Counted from the first letter of the stretch, positions 14,887 to 24,681 are shown. The stretch is 25,142 bases of DNA from Thalassotalea_A litorea (GCF_043642205.1 NZ_JBHZSG010000048.1:1-25142), one strand, 5' to 3'. Numbers and translations: made by a program. Notes: generated by a model not told the origin, from the sequence alone.

Positions 14887-15588
14887 GTGAATCAATATTC
14901 AATATTGTATATAGAAGATGATTGCAAGCTAGCCAACCTAGTCAGTCGTTATCTGCAAAGTCATGGTTTTATCGTCACCCACTATGAACAAGGATATCCG
15001 GCGATATTTGCCGCTCAAACGCAATCCTTTGACCTGATTCTTCTCGATATCGGGCTGACAGATATCGATGGATTTGAAGTGTTTCGAGAAATCAAAAAAA
15101 ACACCTCGACTCCAGTTATTTTTATGACCGCGAGACAGAGTCAAATCGACCACATAGCAGGTTTAGATCTAGGCGCCGAAGATTACCTGACAAAACCGGT
15201 AAGTCCATCCATTCTGTTAGCGAGAACCAACCGATGTTTACGCCGAAAGCAGGCAACACCTACACTACAGGCCCGCTACCCATCGATGAAGTTTGGCTCC
15301 CTGTATATCAATAGATCGCAAATGCAGGCATTTATCGATGATCAATCACTACAACTGACCAATGCTGAGTTTTCTATTTTAGTGCAGCTTGCCAGTAAAC
15401 CAGGGGAAATGATTAGTCGGGATCAATTATTCGATGAATCCATAGGTCGAAAATATGATGGCTTGAATCGTACCATTGACGGCAGAGTCAGCCGCCTTCG
15501 AAAAAAACTGGGCGATGATTCAAACGGGCCGGAAAAAATAAAAACCGTTTGGGGAAAAGGCTATATTTTTATGCCCAATGCCTGGTAA
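14887..15588 (+). CDS. OmpR/PhoB-type response regulator
   Basis: A 233-residue two-domain response regulator. The receiver (about residues 1-118) has acidic EDD near residue 10, phospho-acceptor D54 in LLDIGL, Thr in FMTAR, and Lys in LTKP. The C-terminal winged helix (about 130-230) has the LTNAEFSIL, SRDQLFDES and RVSRLRKKLGD motifs of the OmpR/PhoB family. It is closest in feel to RstA/CpxR-type regulators. It starts with GTG directly after the DUF3019 stop and lies six bases before the kinase gene. Repeats with a 10-bp period upstream of its own operon and of the S8 protease are candidate binding sites. Confidence 0.92.
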   Translation: MNQYSILYIEDDCKLANLVSRYLQSHGFIVTHYEQGYPAIFAAQTQSFDLILLDIGLTDIDGFEVFREIKKNTSTPVIFMTARQSQIDHIAGLDLGAEDYLTKPVSPSILLARTNRCLRRKQATPTLQARYPSMKFGSLYINRSQMQAFIDDQSLQLTNAEFSILVQLASKPGEMISRDQLFDESIGRKYDGLNRTIDGRVSRLRKKLGDDSNGPEKIKTVWGKGYIFMPNAW

Positions 15589-15594
15589 TAGCGT

Positions 15595-16836
15595 ATGTTC
15601 CGCCTGTACCTCTCGCTTTATTTCACTTGCGCCTTATGTCTTGGAACCAGTGCCTGGTTTCTGGAGTCTTATAACAGCCAGTCCGGGCAACTTTCTAATC
15701 TGGAAAAACAGTTAATCGCAAACTACCTCAATGACACAGAACAAACAGAGCAAACAGGAGCAAAAAACCTTTTAACTAAAGTGCCGTTAAGTAGTATACA
15801 TTTGTCCGAAGAACTTTTTCAGCAACTGCAAACTGGCCAGACATTGACGGTCGAGGACAATCAACAGCAATGGTACTTTTATAAATTGAGCGCCAGCGCG
15901 GCAGACGATGTCCTTATCTTTGGTCCATTTAGTAGTGCAGGTAATAATAATGCCTCATTCATAAAATTCATTTTCTATCTTAGCATTGCCGTTGCGGTTT
16001 TTCTGGGATGCTGGCCATTGTTTCGAGATATAAATCGTCTACAACTTGCTACGTACGACATAAGCCGGGGGGCATTAGGAAAACATATACAATTCTCAAG
16101 ATTTTCAATGATTAAAGACATAGGTGATACATTCAATCAAATGAGCCAGCAACTAAGTCGTCGGGTAACGACCCAGAGAGAACTGATAAATGCTGTTTCA
16201 CACGATTTTCTAACACCTATCTCAAGAGCAAAATTTGCGCTTGAGGTTCATGACGACAAGCAGTGTCAGAGTTTACAAAATATTGACTTAATGCAGGATC
16301 TCGTTGAGCTGGAAATACTGGTTGAAGAGTTTCTAACTTATGCTGAGTTGCAACAATGCAAGCCTCAATTTGTGCACAGGATATATACCGCCAAGGATCT
16401 CATTATGCCATGCATCGGTAAATTTTCTGTATATAGTGAGCTCGTCATTAATTTGAACAATCACCAGCAGAATATCTCTGTCGATCAACGAAGTTTTCAA
16501 CGAATCCTGCAAAACCTGCTTGGCAATGCGGTTCGATTCGCCCGCCAACATATCATCGTATCCATAGAACAGACATCAATGCACTGGGAACTGTCTGTCA
16601 GTGATGACGGGCCGGGATTTGCCGAACATAAAAAGAGCTATCTGCTTAAAGCGTTTAATCAGGACGAAAAGGGAAATGAAGAAATATATCAAGGTGTGGG
16701 TTTAGGACTGGCCATTATCAAGCAATTATGCCACTGGCAACATGGTGAATTGCAGATTGAAACTTGTCCTATCCTAGGTGGCGCCCGCTTTAAAGTGCGT
16801 ATTCCTCACCCCAAGAACAAAATACATGAGGCGTAA
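15595..16836 (+). CDS. Two-component sensor histidine kinase
   Basis: A 413-residue membrane kinase. There are two membrane helices (about residues 5-22 and 121-142) around a periplasmic sensor loop of about 100 residues, a HAMP-like linker, a HisKA domain with H203 in NAVSHDFLTPISRAK, and a HATPase domain with the N-box LQNLLGNAVRFA, SDDGPGF and GVGLGLAIIK. Phe follows the HD pair where HEL or HDL is usual (HDFLTP). It is RstB-like in length and layout. Being cotranscribed with MipA, DUF3019 and its partner regulator, it presumably senses an envelope or periplasmic cue. The signal is not readable from the sequence. Confidence 0.9.
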   Translation: MFRLYLSLYFTCALCLGTSAWFLESYNSQSGQLSNLEKQLIANYLNDTEQTEQTGAKNLLTKVPLSSIHLSEELFQQLQTGQTLTVEDNQQQWYFYKLSASAADDVLIFGPFSSAGNNNASFIKFIFYLSIAVAVFLGCWPLFRDINRLQLATYDISRGALGKHIQFSRFSMIKDIGDTFNQMSQQLSRRVTTQRELINAVSHDFLTPISRAKFALEVHDDKQCQSLQNIDLMQDLVELEILVEEFLTYAELQQCKPQFVHRIYTAKDLIMPCIGKFSVYSELVINLNNHQQNISVDQRSFQRILQNLLGNAVRFARQHIIVSIEQTSMHWELSVSDDGPGFAEHKKSYLLKAFNQDEKGNEEIYQGVGLGLAIIKQLCHWQHGELQIETCPILGGARFKVRIPHPKNKIHEA

Positions 16837-16993
16837 CAACTGCAATAACCTTTGCAACGAATGCCAGATGACAATACGCTATTTCCTCTACAGGCTGTAT
16901 AAGTCACGTTGCACCATATTAGGAAGTTAATCTGTAACACTCTTCCTGCCACAACCTTTTGAATTCATACAACTTAACAGTTAAACCGCAAAC

Positions 16994-17041
16994 TGTATCA
17001 ACCTGTATCAAACTGTACTTTAGTTTGTCAATTCATTGACC
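16994..17041 (+). promoter_or_regulatory. Regulatory region of the S8 protease with triple 10-bp-period repeats
   Basis: TGTATCA (16994-17000), TGTATCA (17004-17010) and the degenerate TGTACTT (17014-17020) lie in direct repeat with an exact 10-bp period. They are followed by TTGACC (17036-17041) as a possible -35. The -10 at the matching distance (GAATCT) is poor, which fits an activator-dependent promoter. The rest of the 313-bp gap (16837-17149) shows nothing else I can support. Confidence 0.5.
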
Positions 17042-17149
17042 AAATCCGCTAACCACAGGAATCTAACACGGTTAAAAACCGCAGGTTCTATAAAATCTAA
17101 ATGACTATCAGAATCTGTAACTCATTCACTTAAGAGTTAAAGGAAGTTT

Positions 17150-20100
17150 ATGTTTAACTTAAAAAAAGTTTCTCTGGTAGTAGCCTCTGCACTGTACGCC
17201 AGTGCCGTTGGAGCCAGCGCGACCAATGCACCTCAGTCAGCCTGGTTCGAAGCACCAGCAGACTATCAGGCGCCAAAACCTCTAGAGCGAGCCGAATACC
17301 CAGGCGTTGCCAACCAGCAGACCAAAAAACAGCATAAAGTATTTGAGGCTGAGGCTGATATCAGCGGCATTCAAATTTACATTGTGCAATTAGAAGATCA
17401 ACCTGTCGCCACTTATGGCGGTGAATTACAGGGTTACGCGGCAACCCAGAGTCATATTTTGGCAGCACGACAAAGCAAGAACCAACCACTGAATCTCGCA
17501 CAACCGGATATTGCTAATTATCATAGCTACCTGGAAACCAAACGTCAGGAGTTTTTTCAAAATGCCAGCCGCCTGCAAGGACTGAACATTCGTCCCGAGC
17601 GCGAATTCAGCGTTGCTTTAAATGGTTTTACCGCGCAAATGACTCAGGAAGAAGCCATGCGCATGGCCAAAGTCCCAGGCGTCAAACACATCACCCGTTC
17701 AAAGATCTACGAACTAAAAACCAATGCAACTATAGGCCAGACTGGAGCCGATAAGGTCTGGCAACACCCAGTCCATGGCGACAACATGGGTGAAGGTGTC
17801 GTTGTAGGTATCATTGATACTGGAATTAATACCGATCATCCATCGTTTGCGGAAGTGGGCGGAGATGGCTTTGTACACACCAACCCATTAGGTGAAGATA
17901 CCTTTCTCGGTGACTGTGTAGAATCACCACAATTGTGTAACGACAAACTCATTGGTGTGTATTCCTATCCGGAGATCACTCAGGCATACAGCGATCCGGT
18001 ATTTGCTGAAGTTCGTCCGGAAAATGGTGAAGACTATCACAGTCATGGTTCGCACGTTGCAGGAACTGCAGCTGGTAACATTATCTATGATGTACCGTAC
18101 AAGCTAAAAGACAACACACCGCAAGGCTCCGGTATGGATACCAACCTGATATTCTCTCAGACATCAGGTATGGCTCCACACGCTAATATTATTTCTTATC
18201 AAGTATGTTGGCCAGGCGGACAAGGTGACCCTTACGCGGGATGTCCTCAGACCGCATTGCTTTCCGCGATTGAACAGGCGGTAATCGATAATGTTGATGT
18301 AATCAATTTTTCTATCGGTGGTCTAGAAGAAGATCCATGGATTGATCCCATTGAGCAAGCATTTTTCAATGCGGCACAGGCAGGAGTTTTTGTTGCTGCC
18401 GCCGCAGGAAACAGCGGTGATGAACTGATGACGGCTGATCACTCTTCCCCCTGGTTAACCAGTGTTGGTGCACATACTCCAAGTAAAAAAGCAGGATTTA
18501 AAGATAAATTTCTGACTAGCCTGTCAGGTGGTGATACTGAAGCGCCCCAGCAAATGTCAGGTGTATCGATCACTTTTGAAGAAATTTCCGGCCTTTTAGT
18601 TAACGCAGCAGATTATCCAAACCCGAATGAAAAATATTCCTTTAATATGGCGAACTGCGATAAGCCTTATCCGCAAGGAACATTTGACTTGGCTGACGAT
18701 CCAGAAACTCTGGATATCGATGAAAGCCAGCAAAATGTCATCGTAGTCTGTAAGCGCAGCAGTAGTCCTTTATATTTCAAGGCTGCCAATATTGCTGAAG
18801 GTGGCGCCGAAGGCATGGTTGTGTATAACCGTTCCAGCTACCAGGACAATGCCTCTATTCCTGCGGTTGCACATCCATTACCAGCAATTCATATTACTTA
18901 TGACGATGGTATGGAATTGATTGACTGGATGGCATCTGGTAAAGGCCATACGGGTACAATCACACCAACTGAAGCACATGAGGAAGACGTTGAAGATGAA
19001 ATGATGGCATATTTTTCCAGCCGCGGTCCTTCTTACTTTGGCCTGGATACATTAGTCGTTGATATCGCGGCACCGGGGGTTGATGTCTACGCACCTGGTT
19101 CAGATGATCAGCCGTTTACAAGTAATCCAGGCACTGCTGACTGGATGAGCATGTCTGGTACATCTATGGCAAGCCCACACGTTGCGGGTGCTGCAGCTAT
19201 ATTGCGTCAGTCACATCCGGATTGGTCACCAATGGAAATCCAGTCAGCGCTGTTATTAACCGCCAGCAATGATCTTAAGAATTCTTCATTTCTAGACAGT
19301 TATTCGCCAAGCGGATGGGATTCTGGCTTACAAGACATGGGTGCTGGTCGAATGAATGTTGACCAAGCTGACAAAACTGGTCTGGTACTTGATGAATCCA
19401 TGGATAACATGAGGGCTGAAAACCCAAATTTAGGTGGTTTTGAAAAGCGCCTAAACACGGCTTATATGGTCGATACAGAATGTGTTAGCGAATGTTCGTT
19501 CGTTCGAAACTTTAAAGCAACCAAAGATGGCAGCTATCAAGTATCAACGCAAACCTGGATTGGAGATTTTGATATTGAAGTTGAGCCCATGTCATTTGAC
19601 ATTAAAGCGGGCGAAACCCAATCCATCGTAGTGACCACAAGATCGAAGAAATCTAGTGCCGCTGTTACATTTAATGATTTGACCGGTAATCAGGGTCAGG
19701 TGATTTTAACCCCTGCCGACGACTCACCGATATTGGAATTGCCAGTATGGACCTACAACGGTAACACAGGATTACCAGAACATGTGATGATCAATGCGCA
19801 CCGTACCTCGGCGACCACTAACATCGGGCCGTTTAATACTCGAGAAATCACCGAGTTATCGACGCATAGCTATGGTCTGGTCAAGGGGTCGGGTGAAACC
19901 GTTCAGCTTTATTACGACGAAAGCCTCGAAGATCCATTTAACCTGACCGAAAACGAAGCCATGACGTTGGTTAATGTTAACCATGTGGAGTTAACAGACG
20001 TTAGTGAAGGCAGTAAAATGTTGATCAGCCGCGTCGTAGGTGAAAATGTCAATGATGCCTTGGTATTCATGGGACAGGATTTGAATAATGATGGTCTAGC

Positions 20101-22063
20101 AACTCACGACGAATTATTATGTATGTCTACCGACTATAACGCCGCGAATTTCTGTTCCATCGTCGATCCAAATCCAGGTACTTACTGGACACTGATCATG
20201 AATACCGATCGTCCTAGTTGGAATGAAGAAGACCAAGGGCGAGAAATTTCATTCGTTACCGCCGTAGTAAATAGTGATAACCAAAACCTTACCATTACTG
20301 GTGCAGAGCAGATCCCTGGATACGAAGAGTACCAGCTGGAGTTAAACTACCAGTTACCAGAAATGGAGATCGGCGACTACTATTTTGGTGGCTTTGATAT
20401 CGGTTCTAACGCCAGCGATATAGGTAACCTTGGCTTTGTTCCGGTAACCATCACCCAGGTAGATGATGATGTAACGTTCACTGTCGCTCAGTCTAAAGCG
20501 AAAGCCGGGGATATCGTTGATTTTAATATCAGTGTGATTGCCAATAACGAGCAGCAGGCCCGTGATTTTACTCTGCAAACGACTCTGCCAGACAGCATCC
20601 AAATCATTCCTGACAGTATCGTTGCCTCAAATGCAACGCCTGCGCCTCCAGAATTGGCTAATAATGTCCTGTCATTAACTGGTACTCAGGAAACCACCCG
20701 AGATGTTGTGCGTAATTATAAAATCACTAACAACATAACCGATGAGATGTGTTCATTAGGAGCTGCTAAATCACCGTATCCTGGTTATCTTGATTTAAGA
20801 CCCCTGGGATGGCGTACTCTGGAGAATGTTCAAGGTCGTTATTACAATGAGTACGAGTATTCATTGAAGGACTTAATGAACTGGGATGAAGATATTGCTT
20901 TCCCATTCTTTAACAAGTATCACTTTACTTCGATGAAAATTAACCCGGCAGGCCTGATTACGTTTGGCTCTCAAGGTCGAACAACGCCTTACCATGTTGA
21001 GCTTCCAAGGGCAGCAGCTTATCCGCCACCGCCACCGTACATTATCGCACCATTCTGGGTTGGCGATAATACGATCCCAGAGCGAGTAGATTCAAGCTAT
21101 CCAAACCATCATTTGAATGCTGGCGTAACGCCCACTTATACATGGGCCAGAGACTGGTTAGTACTAGAATGGGATAACGTTGAGCGTGCTTATAGCGACG
21201 GTCAAATGGTCGATTTTGAAATGTTCCTGAGAATGAACATTAATTACGAGCCAGGTGAATATGAAATGATGTTCGCTTACGACAATGTCGAATTGGCAGA
21301 TGCTCAAGGGACTATCGGCTTTAAAGCGGCTGATGGCAGAGTTCTGATTGATGGCGATATTCCGATGGATGTCAATATTGGTAACTCAGTTGCCTTTAAT
21401 GATCTCGATCAGGTAGTAAGCAATGAGTTGGTTGTTTGTATGGACTACACCGGTCCGGAAGAATCGCAATTCAACGTCAGCTTTCAAGCTTACGTTTCAG
21501 AAGCAGCTGCCGGCCAAACTCATACCATAGAGCTGGAAAATGGTCTGGTTGGTTCTGAAAATGAGCAGTTGTCATTAACATTGGATGTTACTGGTAATAT
21601 CCAGATTGCTGAGCTTGCCGATATCACCATCATGGAAGGCGAGCAAGCCAGCTTTAAGGTTAACTATGCGGATGAGAATCCGGTAAGTAATATCGTTGAT
21701 GTGATGGCGGACTATGTCAGTGTAGAAGTGTCAGGGCATGAGTCAGGTAGTATGGTGACTCTGACTCCGGATACTGGCTATAACGGCACCGTTGAAGTGA
21801 TGGTAAAAGTGTCCGATAGCGTCAATGCTGGTGATGCAGCGGTCGCAAGATTCATGCTAACCGTTGAATCTGATGGCATCGAACTGGGTTGTACCGATGA
21901 TACAGCAATCAACTTTGATGAAAATGCTAATACCGATGATGGTAGCTGTGAATTTCCGGCTGAACCTCCTGGGCAAGAAAAGAAGAAGTCAGGTGGTAGT
22001 AACTCTATCATGGCACTTCTGGCCCTGATGGTAATAGCAGGAATGCGCAGACGCATCCGTTAA
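17150..22063 (+). CDS. Large secreted S8 subtilase with PA domain and GlyGly-CTERM tail
   Basis: A 1637-residue secreted serine protease. In order it has a signal peptide (to about residue 25), an I9-like propeptide (about 75-185, with YIVQLEDQP), and a subtilisin domain with triad D223 (GIIDTGIN), H299 (SHGSHVAG) and S672 (GTSMASPHVAG) and oxyanion N421. A PA-like insert lies between N421 and S672. Next come fibronectin/Ig-like regions including a DUF11-like segment near 1105-1165. A C1581 motif (GCTDDTAINFDENAN then DDGSC) follows, then a GlyGly-CTERM tail: GG at 1615-1616, a hydrophobic helix and RRRIR. The tail predicts processing by a rhombosortase and type II secretion or surface attachment. 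The start has AAGGAAG. It is probably a degradative exoenzyme, perhaps under the regulator encoded upstream. Confidence 0.92.
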   Translation: MFNLKKVSLVVASALYASAVGASATNAPQSAWFEAPADYQAPKPLERAEYPGVANQQTKKQHKVFEAEADISGIQIYIVQLEDQPVATYGGELQGYAATQSHILAARQSKNQPLNLAQPDIANYHSYLETKRQEFFQNASRLQGLNIRPEREFSVALNGFTAQMTQEEAMRMAKVPGVKHITRSKIYELKTNATIGQTGADKVWQHPVHGDNMGEGVVVGIIDTGINTDHPSFAEVGGDGFVHTNPLGEDTFLGDCVESPQLCNDKLIGVYSYPEITQAYSDPVFAEVRPENGEDYHSHGSHVAGTAAGNIIYDVPYKLKDNTPQGSGMDTNLIFSQTSGMAPHANIISYQVCWPGGQGDPYAGCPQTALLSAIEQAVIDNVDVINFSIGGLEEDPWIDPIEQAFFNAAQAGVFVAAAAGNSGDELMTADHSSPWLTSVGAHTPSKKAGFKDKFLTSLSGGDTEAPQQMSGVSITFEEISGLLVNAADYPNPNEKYSFNMANCDKPYPQGTFDLADDPETLDIDESQQNVIVVCKRSSSPLYFKAANIAEGGAEGMVVYNRSSYQDNASIPAVAHPLPAIHITYDDGMELIDWMASGKGHTGTITPTEAHEEDVEDEMMAYFSSRGPSYFGLDTLVVDIAAPGVDVYAPGSDDQPFTSNPGTADWMSMSGTSMASPHVAGAAAILRQSHPDWSPMEIQSALLLTASNDLKNSSFLDSYSPSGWDSGLQDMGAGRMNVDQADKTGLVLDESMDNMRAENPNLGGFEKRLNTAYMVDTECVSECSFVRNFKATKDGSYQVSTQTWIGDFDIEVEPMSFDIKAGETQSIVVTTRSKKSSAAVTFNDLTGNQGQVILTPADDSPILELPVWTYNGNTGLPEHVMINAHRTSATTNIGPFNTREITELSTHSYGLVKGSGETVQLYYDESLEDPFNLTENEAMTLVNVNHVELTDVSEGSKMLISRVVGENVNDALVFMGQDLNNDGLATHDELLCMSTDYNAANFCSIVDPNPGTYWTLIMNTDRPSWNEEDQGREISFVTAVVNSDNQNLTITGAEQIPGYEEYQLELNYQLPEMEIGDYYFGGFDIGSNASDIGNLGFVPVTITQVDDDVTFTVAQSKAKAGDIVDFNISVIANNEQQARDFTLQTTLPDSIQIIPDSIVASNATPAPPELANNVLSLTGTQETTRDVVRNYKITNNITDEMCSLGAAKSPYPGYLDLRPLGWRTLENVQGRYYNEYEYSLKDLMNWDEDIAFPFFNKYHFTSMKINPAGLITFGSQGRTTPYHVELPRAAAYPPPPPYIIAPFWVGDNTIPERVDSSYPNHHLNAGVTPTYTWARDWLVLEWDNVERAYSDGQMVDFEMFLRMNINYEPGEYEMMFAYDNVELADAQGTIGFKAADGRVLIDGDIPMDVNIGNSVAFNDLDQVVSNELVVCMDYTGPEESQFNVSFQAYVSEAAAGQTHTIELENGLVGSENEQLSLTLDVTGNIQIAELADITIMEGEQASFKVNYADENPVSNIVDVMADYVSVEVSGHESGSMVTLTPDTGYNGTVEVMVKVSDSVNAGDAAVARFMLTVESDGIELGCTDDTAINFDENANTDDGSCEFPAEPPGQEKKKSGGSNSIMALLALMVIAGMRRRIR

Positions 22064-22091
22064 AATAAGCTTCAATCCGATGTAATTATGA

Positions 22092-22125
22092 AAAAGCCCG
22101 GTTTGTAAATACAAACCGGGCTTTT
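22092..22125. terminator. Bidirectional terminator between S8 protease and rdgC
   Basis: A 15-bp perfect stem (AAAAGCCCGGTTTGT and its complement, loop AAAT) has T-rich ends on both strands. It lies 28 bases behind the protease stop codon and 46 bases before the rdgC stop, so it serves the two convergent genes. Confidence 0.92.
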
Positions 22126-22171
22126 ATTTCGCTACAAATGCGACTCAATTCGCTACGACCAAATTCCTGTC

Positions 22172-23095
22172 TTATTCTGTTTCAAGGTAGCTATCTGTAC
22201 GCAAACCAAACTGGGCTAATAAATCGTCAATAAAACGATTCAACTCACCGGTCATCAAGGTGAAGTCGGCATCGATTTTCACAAGAATATCATCACTTTG
22301 AATGTCAGCGTTTTGCTCGTGAATCACATCGAAAAACTTAACACGTTTTACGCTTAAATCATCGGCAAGCAAACACGATAGCGTTTGATCCCAATCAAAA
22401 GCAATTTTCACTACCTGCTTATCGGTATTTAAATGCGCCAGAATTTCATCGGACAATAAATCCTGATTCTTACAGCGGATCACCGCGGCATCTTCGCCTA
22501 ATGCTTTTAGCTCACCTTCAAAACCAATTAAAAATTGCTCAGGTAAGTTCTGCTCTAATAACCAGCTGGTCATTACCGTTTCGGCGCCGGTTTCTGGCGC
22601 AAATGAGGTTACCGGCAGGCTGCCTAGTGATTTACGTAGTAATGCCAGGAAATCTTCGGCTTTGCCGCGAGAAGAGGTATTGATCACGATAATGTTTTTC
22701 TCAGGGCAGATATACCCTTGAGTGTCGCTGATTCTTGAGAATGCACGTGGCAATAACTCAAAGGTAATATCTTCTTTAAACTGCTCTTTTTCTTTCTTGG
22801 TTGCTTTGCGAGAATGCTCTTGCTCTAGTTGCTCAACTTTTTCATCAAGGGCCTCTTTGACCACAGAAGCAGGAAGGATTTTTTCTTCTTTGCGGGCAGA
22901 TAATAAATAGCAACCATTCGCATGGTGTAACAAACGTTGGCCGTGCTTCCCAAGTGCGTTACTCCAACCGAAATGGGACATTTCGGTTTTACCACAAGGG
23001 GTAAACTGGTTTTCCTGAAGTTGGCTTTCAAGCTCGTCTTCGTTTATGGTAAATGGACGCGTAAATGCAAAAATATATAAATTTTTAAACCACAT
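22172..23095 (-). CDS. rdgC: Recombination-associated protein RdgC
   Basis: A 307-residue RdgC, the usual length. RdgC forms a ring-shaped dimer on DNA and restrains RecA-mediated strand exchange, in the nucleoid. Family marks include the N-terminal MWFKNLYIFAFTRPF, FTPCGKTEMSHFGWSNALG and LLPRAFSRISDTQGYI, and the later KQVVKIAFDWDQTLSCLLADD. The start has AGGA eight bases upstream. It diverges from the small membrane-protein gene over a 60-bp gap. Codons 5-62 are duplicated as a broken copy at 24682-24855. Confidence 0.96.
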   Translation of the reverse strand: MWFKNLYIFAFTRPFTINEDELESQLQENQFTPCGKTEMSHFGWSNALGKHGQRLLHHANGCYLLSARKEEKILPASVVKEALDEKVEQLEQEHSRKATKKEKEQFKEDITFELLPRAFSRISDTQGYICPEKNIIVINTSSRGKAEDFLALLRKSLGSLPVTSFAPETGAETVMTSWLLEQNLPEQFLIGFEGELKALGEDAAVIRCKNQDLLSDEILAHLNTDKQVVKIAFDWDQTLSCLLADDLSVKRVKFFDVIHEQNADIQSDDILVKIDADFTLMTGELNRFIDDLLAQFGLRTDSYLETE

Positions 23096-23155
23096 GGATG
23101 TATTCCTGTCCCCTCACATGGAAATACCGGGGATCGTTATTGAGAAGGATTTGAG

Positions 23156-23503
23156 ATGGGCATCATAACCAATATATTGCTGCTGAGTATATCTATTTTT
23201 TTAGTTTCGAAGATGATGTCCGGCATTCATTTGAAAAGCTTCTGGACTGCCGTGGTTGTCGCTATTGTTTACTCTATCGCCGATATTCTTTTGTATTGGT
23301 TTTTAGTGATCATTTCCATGCCTTTGATCATTATCACCTTTGGATTGTTTGTGTTTGTTCTCAATGCATTTTTACTCTGGATAACCGATCAGCTGCTTGA
23401 TGACTTCGAAATAGAAAGCTTCGGCACTACCTTAGTAGCTTCGTTTATTATTACCGTGATTAACCTGGTATTGGGTTGGATATTTTTACCTGGTTCCACT
23501 TAA
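23156..23503 (+). CDS. YvlD-type phage-holin-like four-helix membrane protein
   Basis: A 115-residue, very hydrophobic protein with four membrane segments (about residues 3-22, 28-50, 52-75 and 88-112). GLFVFVLNAFLLWITDQLL and the final helix pair fit the 'phage holin family' (YvlD/DUF360) membrane proteins. Despite the name, these are chromosomal genes in many bacteria and not evidence of a prophage. The role is unknown, possibly envelope stress. The start has AAGGA seven bases upstream. It ends in a 9-bp inverted repeat (ACCTGGTTC at 23488-23496, GAACCAGGT at 23507-23515) without a T-run. Confidence 0.85.
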   Translation: MGIITNILLLSISIFLVSKMMSGIHLKSFWTAVVVAIVYSIADILLYWFLVIISMPLIIITFGLFVFVLNAFLLWITDQLLDDFEIESFGTTLVASFIITVINLVLGWIFLPGST

Positions 23504-23546
23504 TCAGAACCAGGTAAATGATTTGAATACACTTGCTTGTAAGTGC

Positions 23547-24611
23547 TTAAAGGTGATTAGTAAACCACTCAACCACGGCGAGATTTACTTCACCTTTGTG
23601 AGCCATCAATGAATGATCGCCACCATCAAAGCGAATAAACTTATGGGGGTGCTCAAGCTCTGTCAGGCGCGTTGCCAATCTTTCAGAGTGCTCGATTGCC
23701 ACACGTTTATCCTGATCGCCATGAATCAATAATATTGGCACTTGTTTGGGTAACTCTTCTGCCCATAGCAAAACAGAACGTTTTTTAAGTTGATTATCTT
23801 TGTCGGTATCGTAATTTGGAATTCTGGCTTTATATACTCGCTCAAACTCCGGTCGTTTTTGTAAACCAAAAATCAAATCAGAATCGCCAGCTTGCGCAAC
23901 CAGTGCTTTAACCCGGTTTTGTTGCATTAAGGTCAGGTATGACTGCATTGCGCCTCGGCTCGAGCCATACATGCCAACTTTTTCACTATCGACGCCATCA
24001 ATTTCGGGGATTAAATTAATCAGGGTCACCACATCATCAACATCAGCACCACCAAATTCGTCCTGTCTTTTTGAATTTTCGTTACCAAAACCACTGTATT
24101 GCGAGCCAATAATGGCAAAACCTTCATTGGCAAGTGGAAACAGGGTGAAGAACATATCGGTAAAATTGATTGCACCAAAATCGGCATTACCACCACGATT
24201 GTAAACAATCACTGGCGGTTTCGTCTTCTTAGCCTTGTTATCAGCAGTGTTTGGTTTAGGAGCGATGTAATATCCCTGCACATATTCACCACCAACCTTG
24301 TACCAGAAAATACGACAATCCAATGTGCTTTTGTACTGATTAAAATCCTCCTCTTTCAAATAAGCGGTAAACATTTTCTCTACAGAAGCGACTCTCGCTT
24401 TTGCGTTTTCACCCTTATTGTTCTTATTGATTAACATATCTTTCCAACTCTTATGACTTGAAAAATCACCGCTAAAACAATTTGATGCTTTTTCAAAAGC
24501 TGGAGGCAAAATTTGACGCTCGCTCAGTTCAGCGGCGCTGCTAATCGCCGCGAACAGCATTGTTGAAAAACCTATGATGGTGGTGGAAATAAATTTGCTT
24601 AATCGACTCAT
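23547..24611 (-). CDS. Exported alpha/beta hydrolase (S9 / prolyl-oligopeptidase-like)
   Basis: A 354-residue protein with a signal peptide (about residues 1-27, ending AISSAA) and an alpha/beta hydrolase fold. Nucleophile motif GMYGSSRGAMQ, acid in LLIHGDQDKRV and histidine in DGGDHSLM form the triad. The SSRG elbow and the HGDQDxRV strand match the S9 peptidase / dienelactone-hydrolase group. The substrate could be a peptide or an ester and cannot be told. The start has AAGGAG and a five-base spacer. It converges with the YvlD gene. Its upstream region runs straight into a truncated copy of rdgC, so the gene may have been moved or its promoter rebuilt by recombination. Confidence 0.85.
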   Translation of the reverse strand: MSRLSKFISTTIIGFSTMLFAAISSAAELSERQILPPAFEKASNCFSGDFSSHKSWKDMLINKNNKGENAKARVASVEKMFTAYLKEEDFNQYKSTLDCRIFWYKVGGEYVQGYYIAPKPNTADNKAKKTKPPVIVYNRGGNADFGAINFTDMFFTLFPLANEGFAIIGSQYSGFGNENSKRQDEFGGADVDDVVTLINLIPEIDGVDSEKVGMYGSSRGAMQSYLTLMQQNRVKALVAQAGDSDLIFGLQKRPEFERVYKARIPNYDTDKDNQLKKRSVLLWAEELPKQVPILLIHGDQDKRVAIEHSERLATRLTELEHPHKFIRFDGGDHSLMAHKGEVNLAVVEWFTNHL

Positions 24612-24681
24612 AAAAACTCCTTTTTAAAATAAATACCATTAATGGTCGTAAAACTTGTATGCAGGCATATATTAGAAAATA

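Noticed and set aside
22825..23031. Minus-strand 68-codon frame similar to a 64-codon frame at 24608-24802
   Set aside because: Both are out-of-frame shadows of rdgC and its duplicated fragment. Their similarity reflects the DNA duplication, not a protein family.
23156..23503. Prophage or lysis module suggested by the 'holin' name
   Set aside because: YvlD-type proteins are ordinary chromosomal membrane proteins, and no endolysin, capsid, tail or integrase genes are present in the window.
23488..23515. Intrinsic terminator between the YvlD and hydrolase genes
   Set aside because: The 9-bp inverted repeat has a 10-base loop containing the YvlD stop codon and no T-run after the hairpin on either strand.
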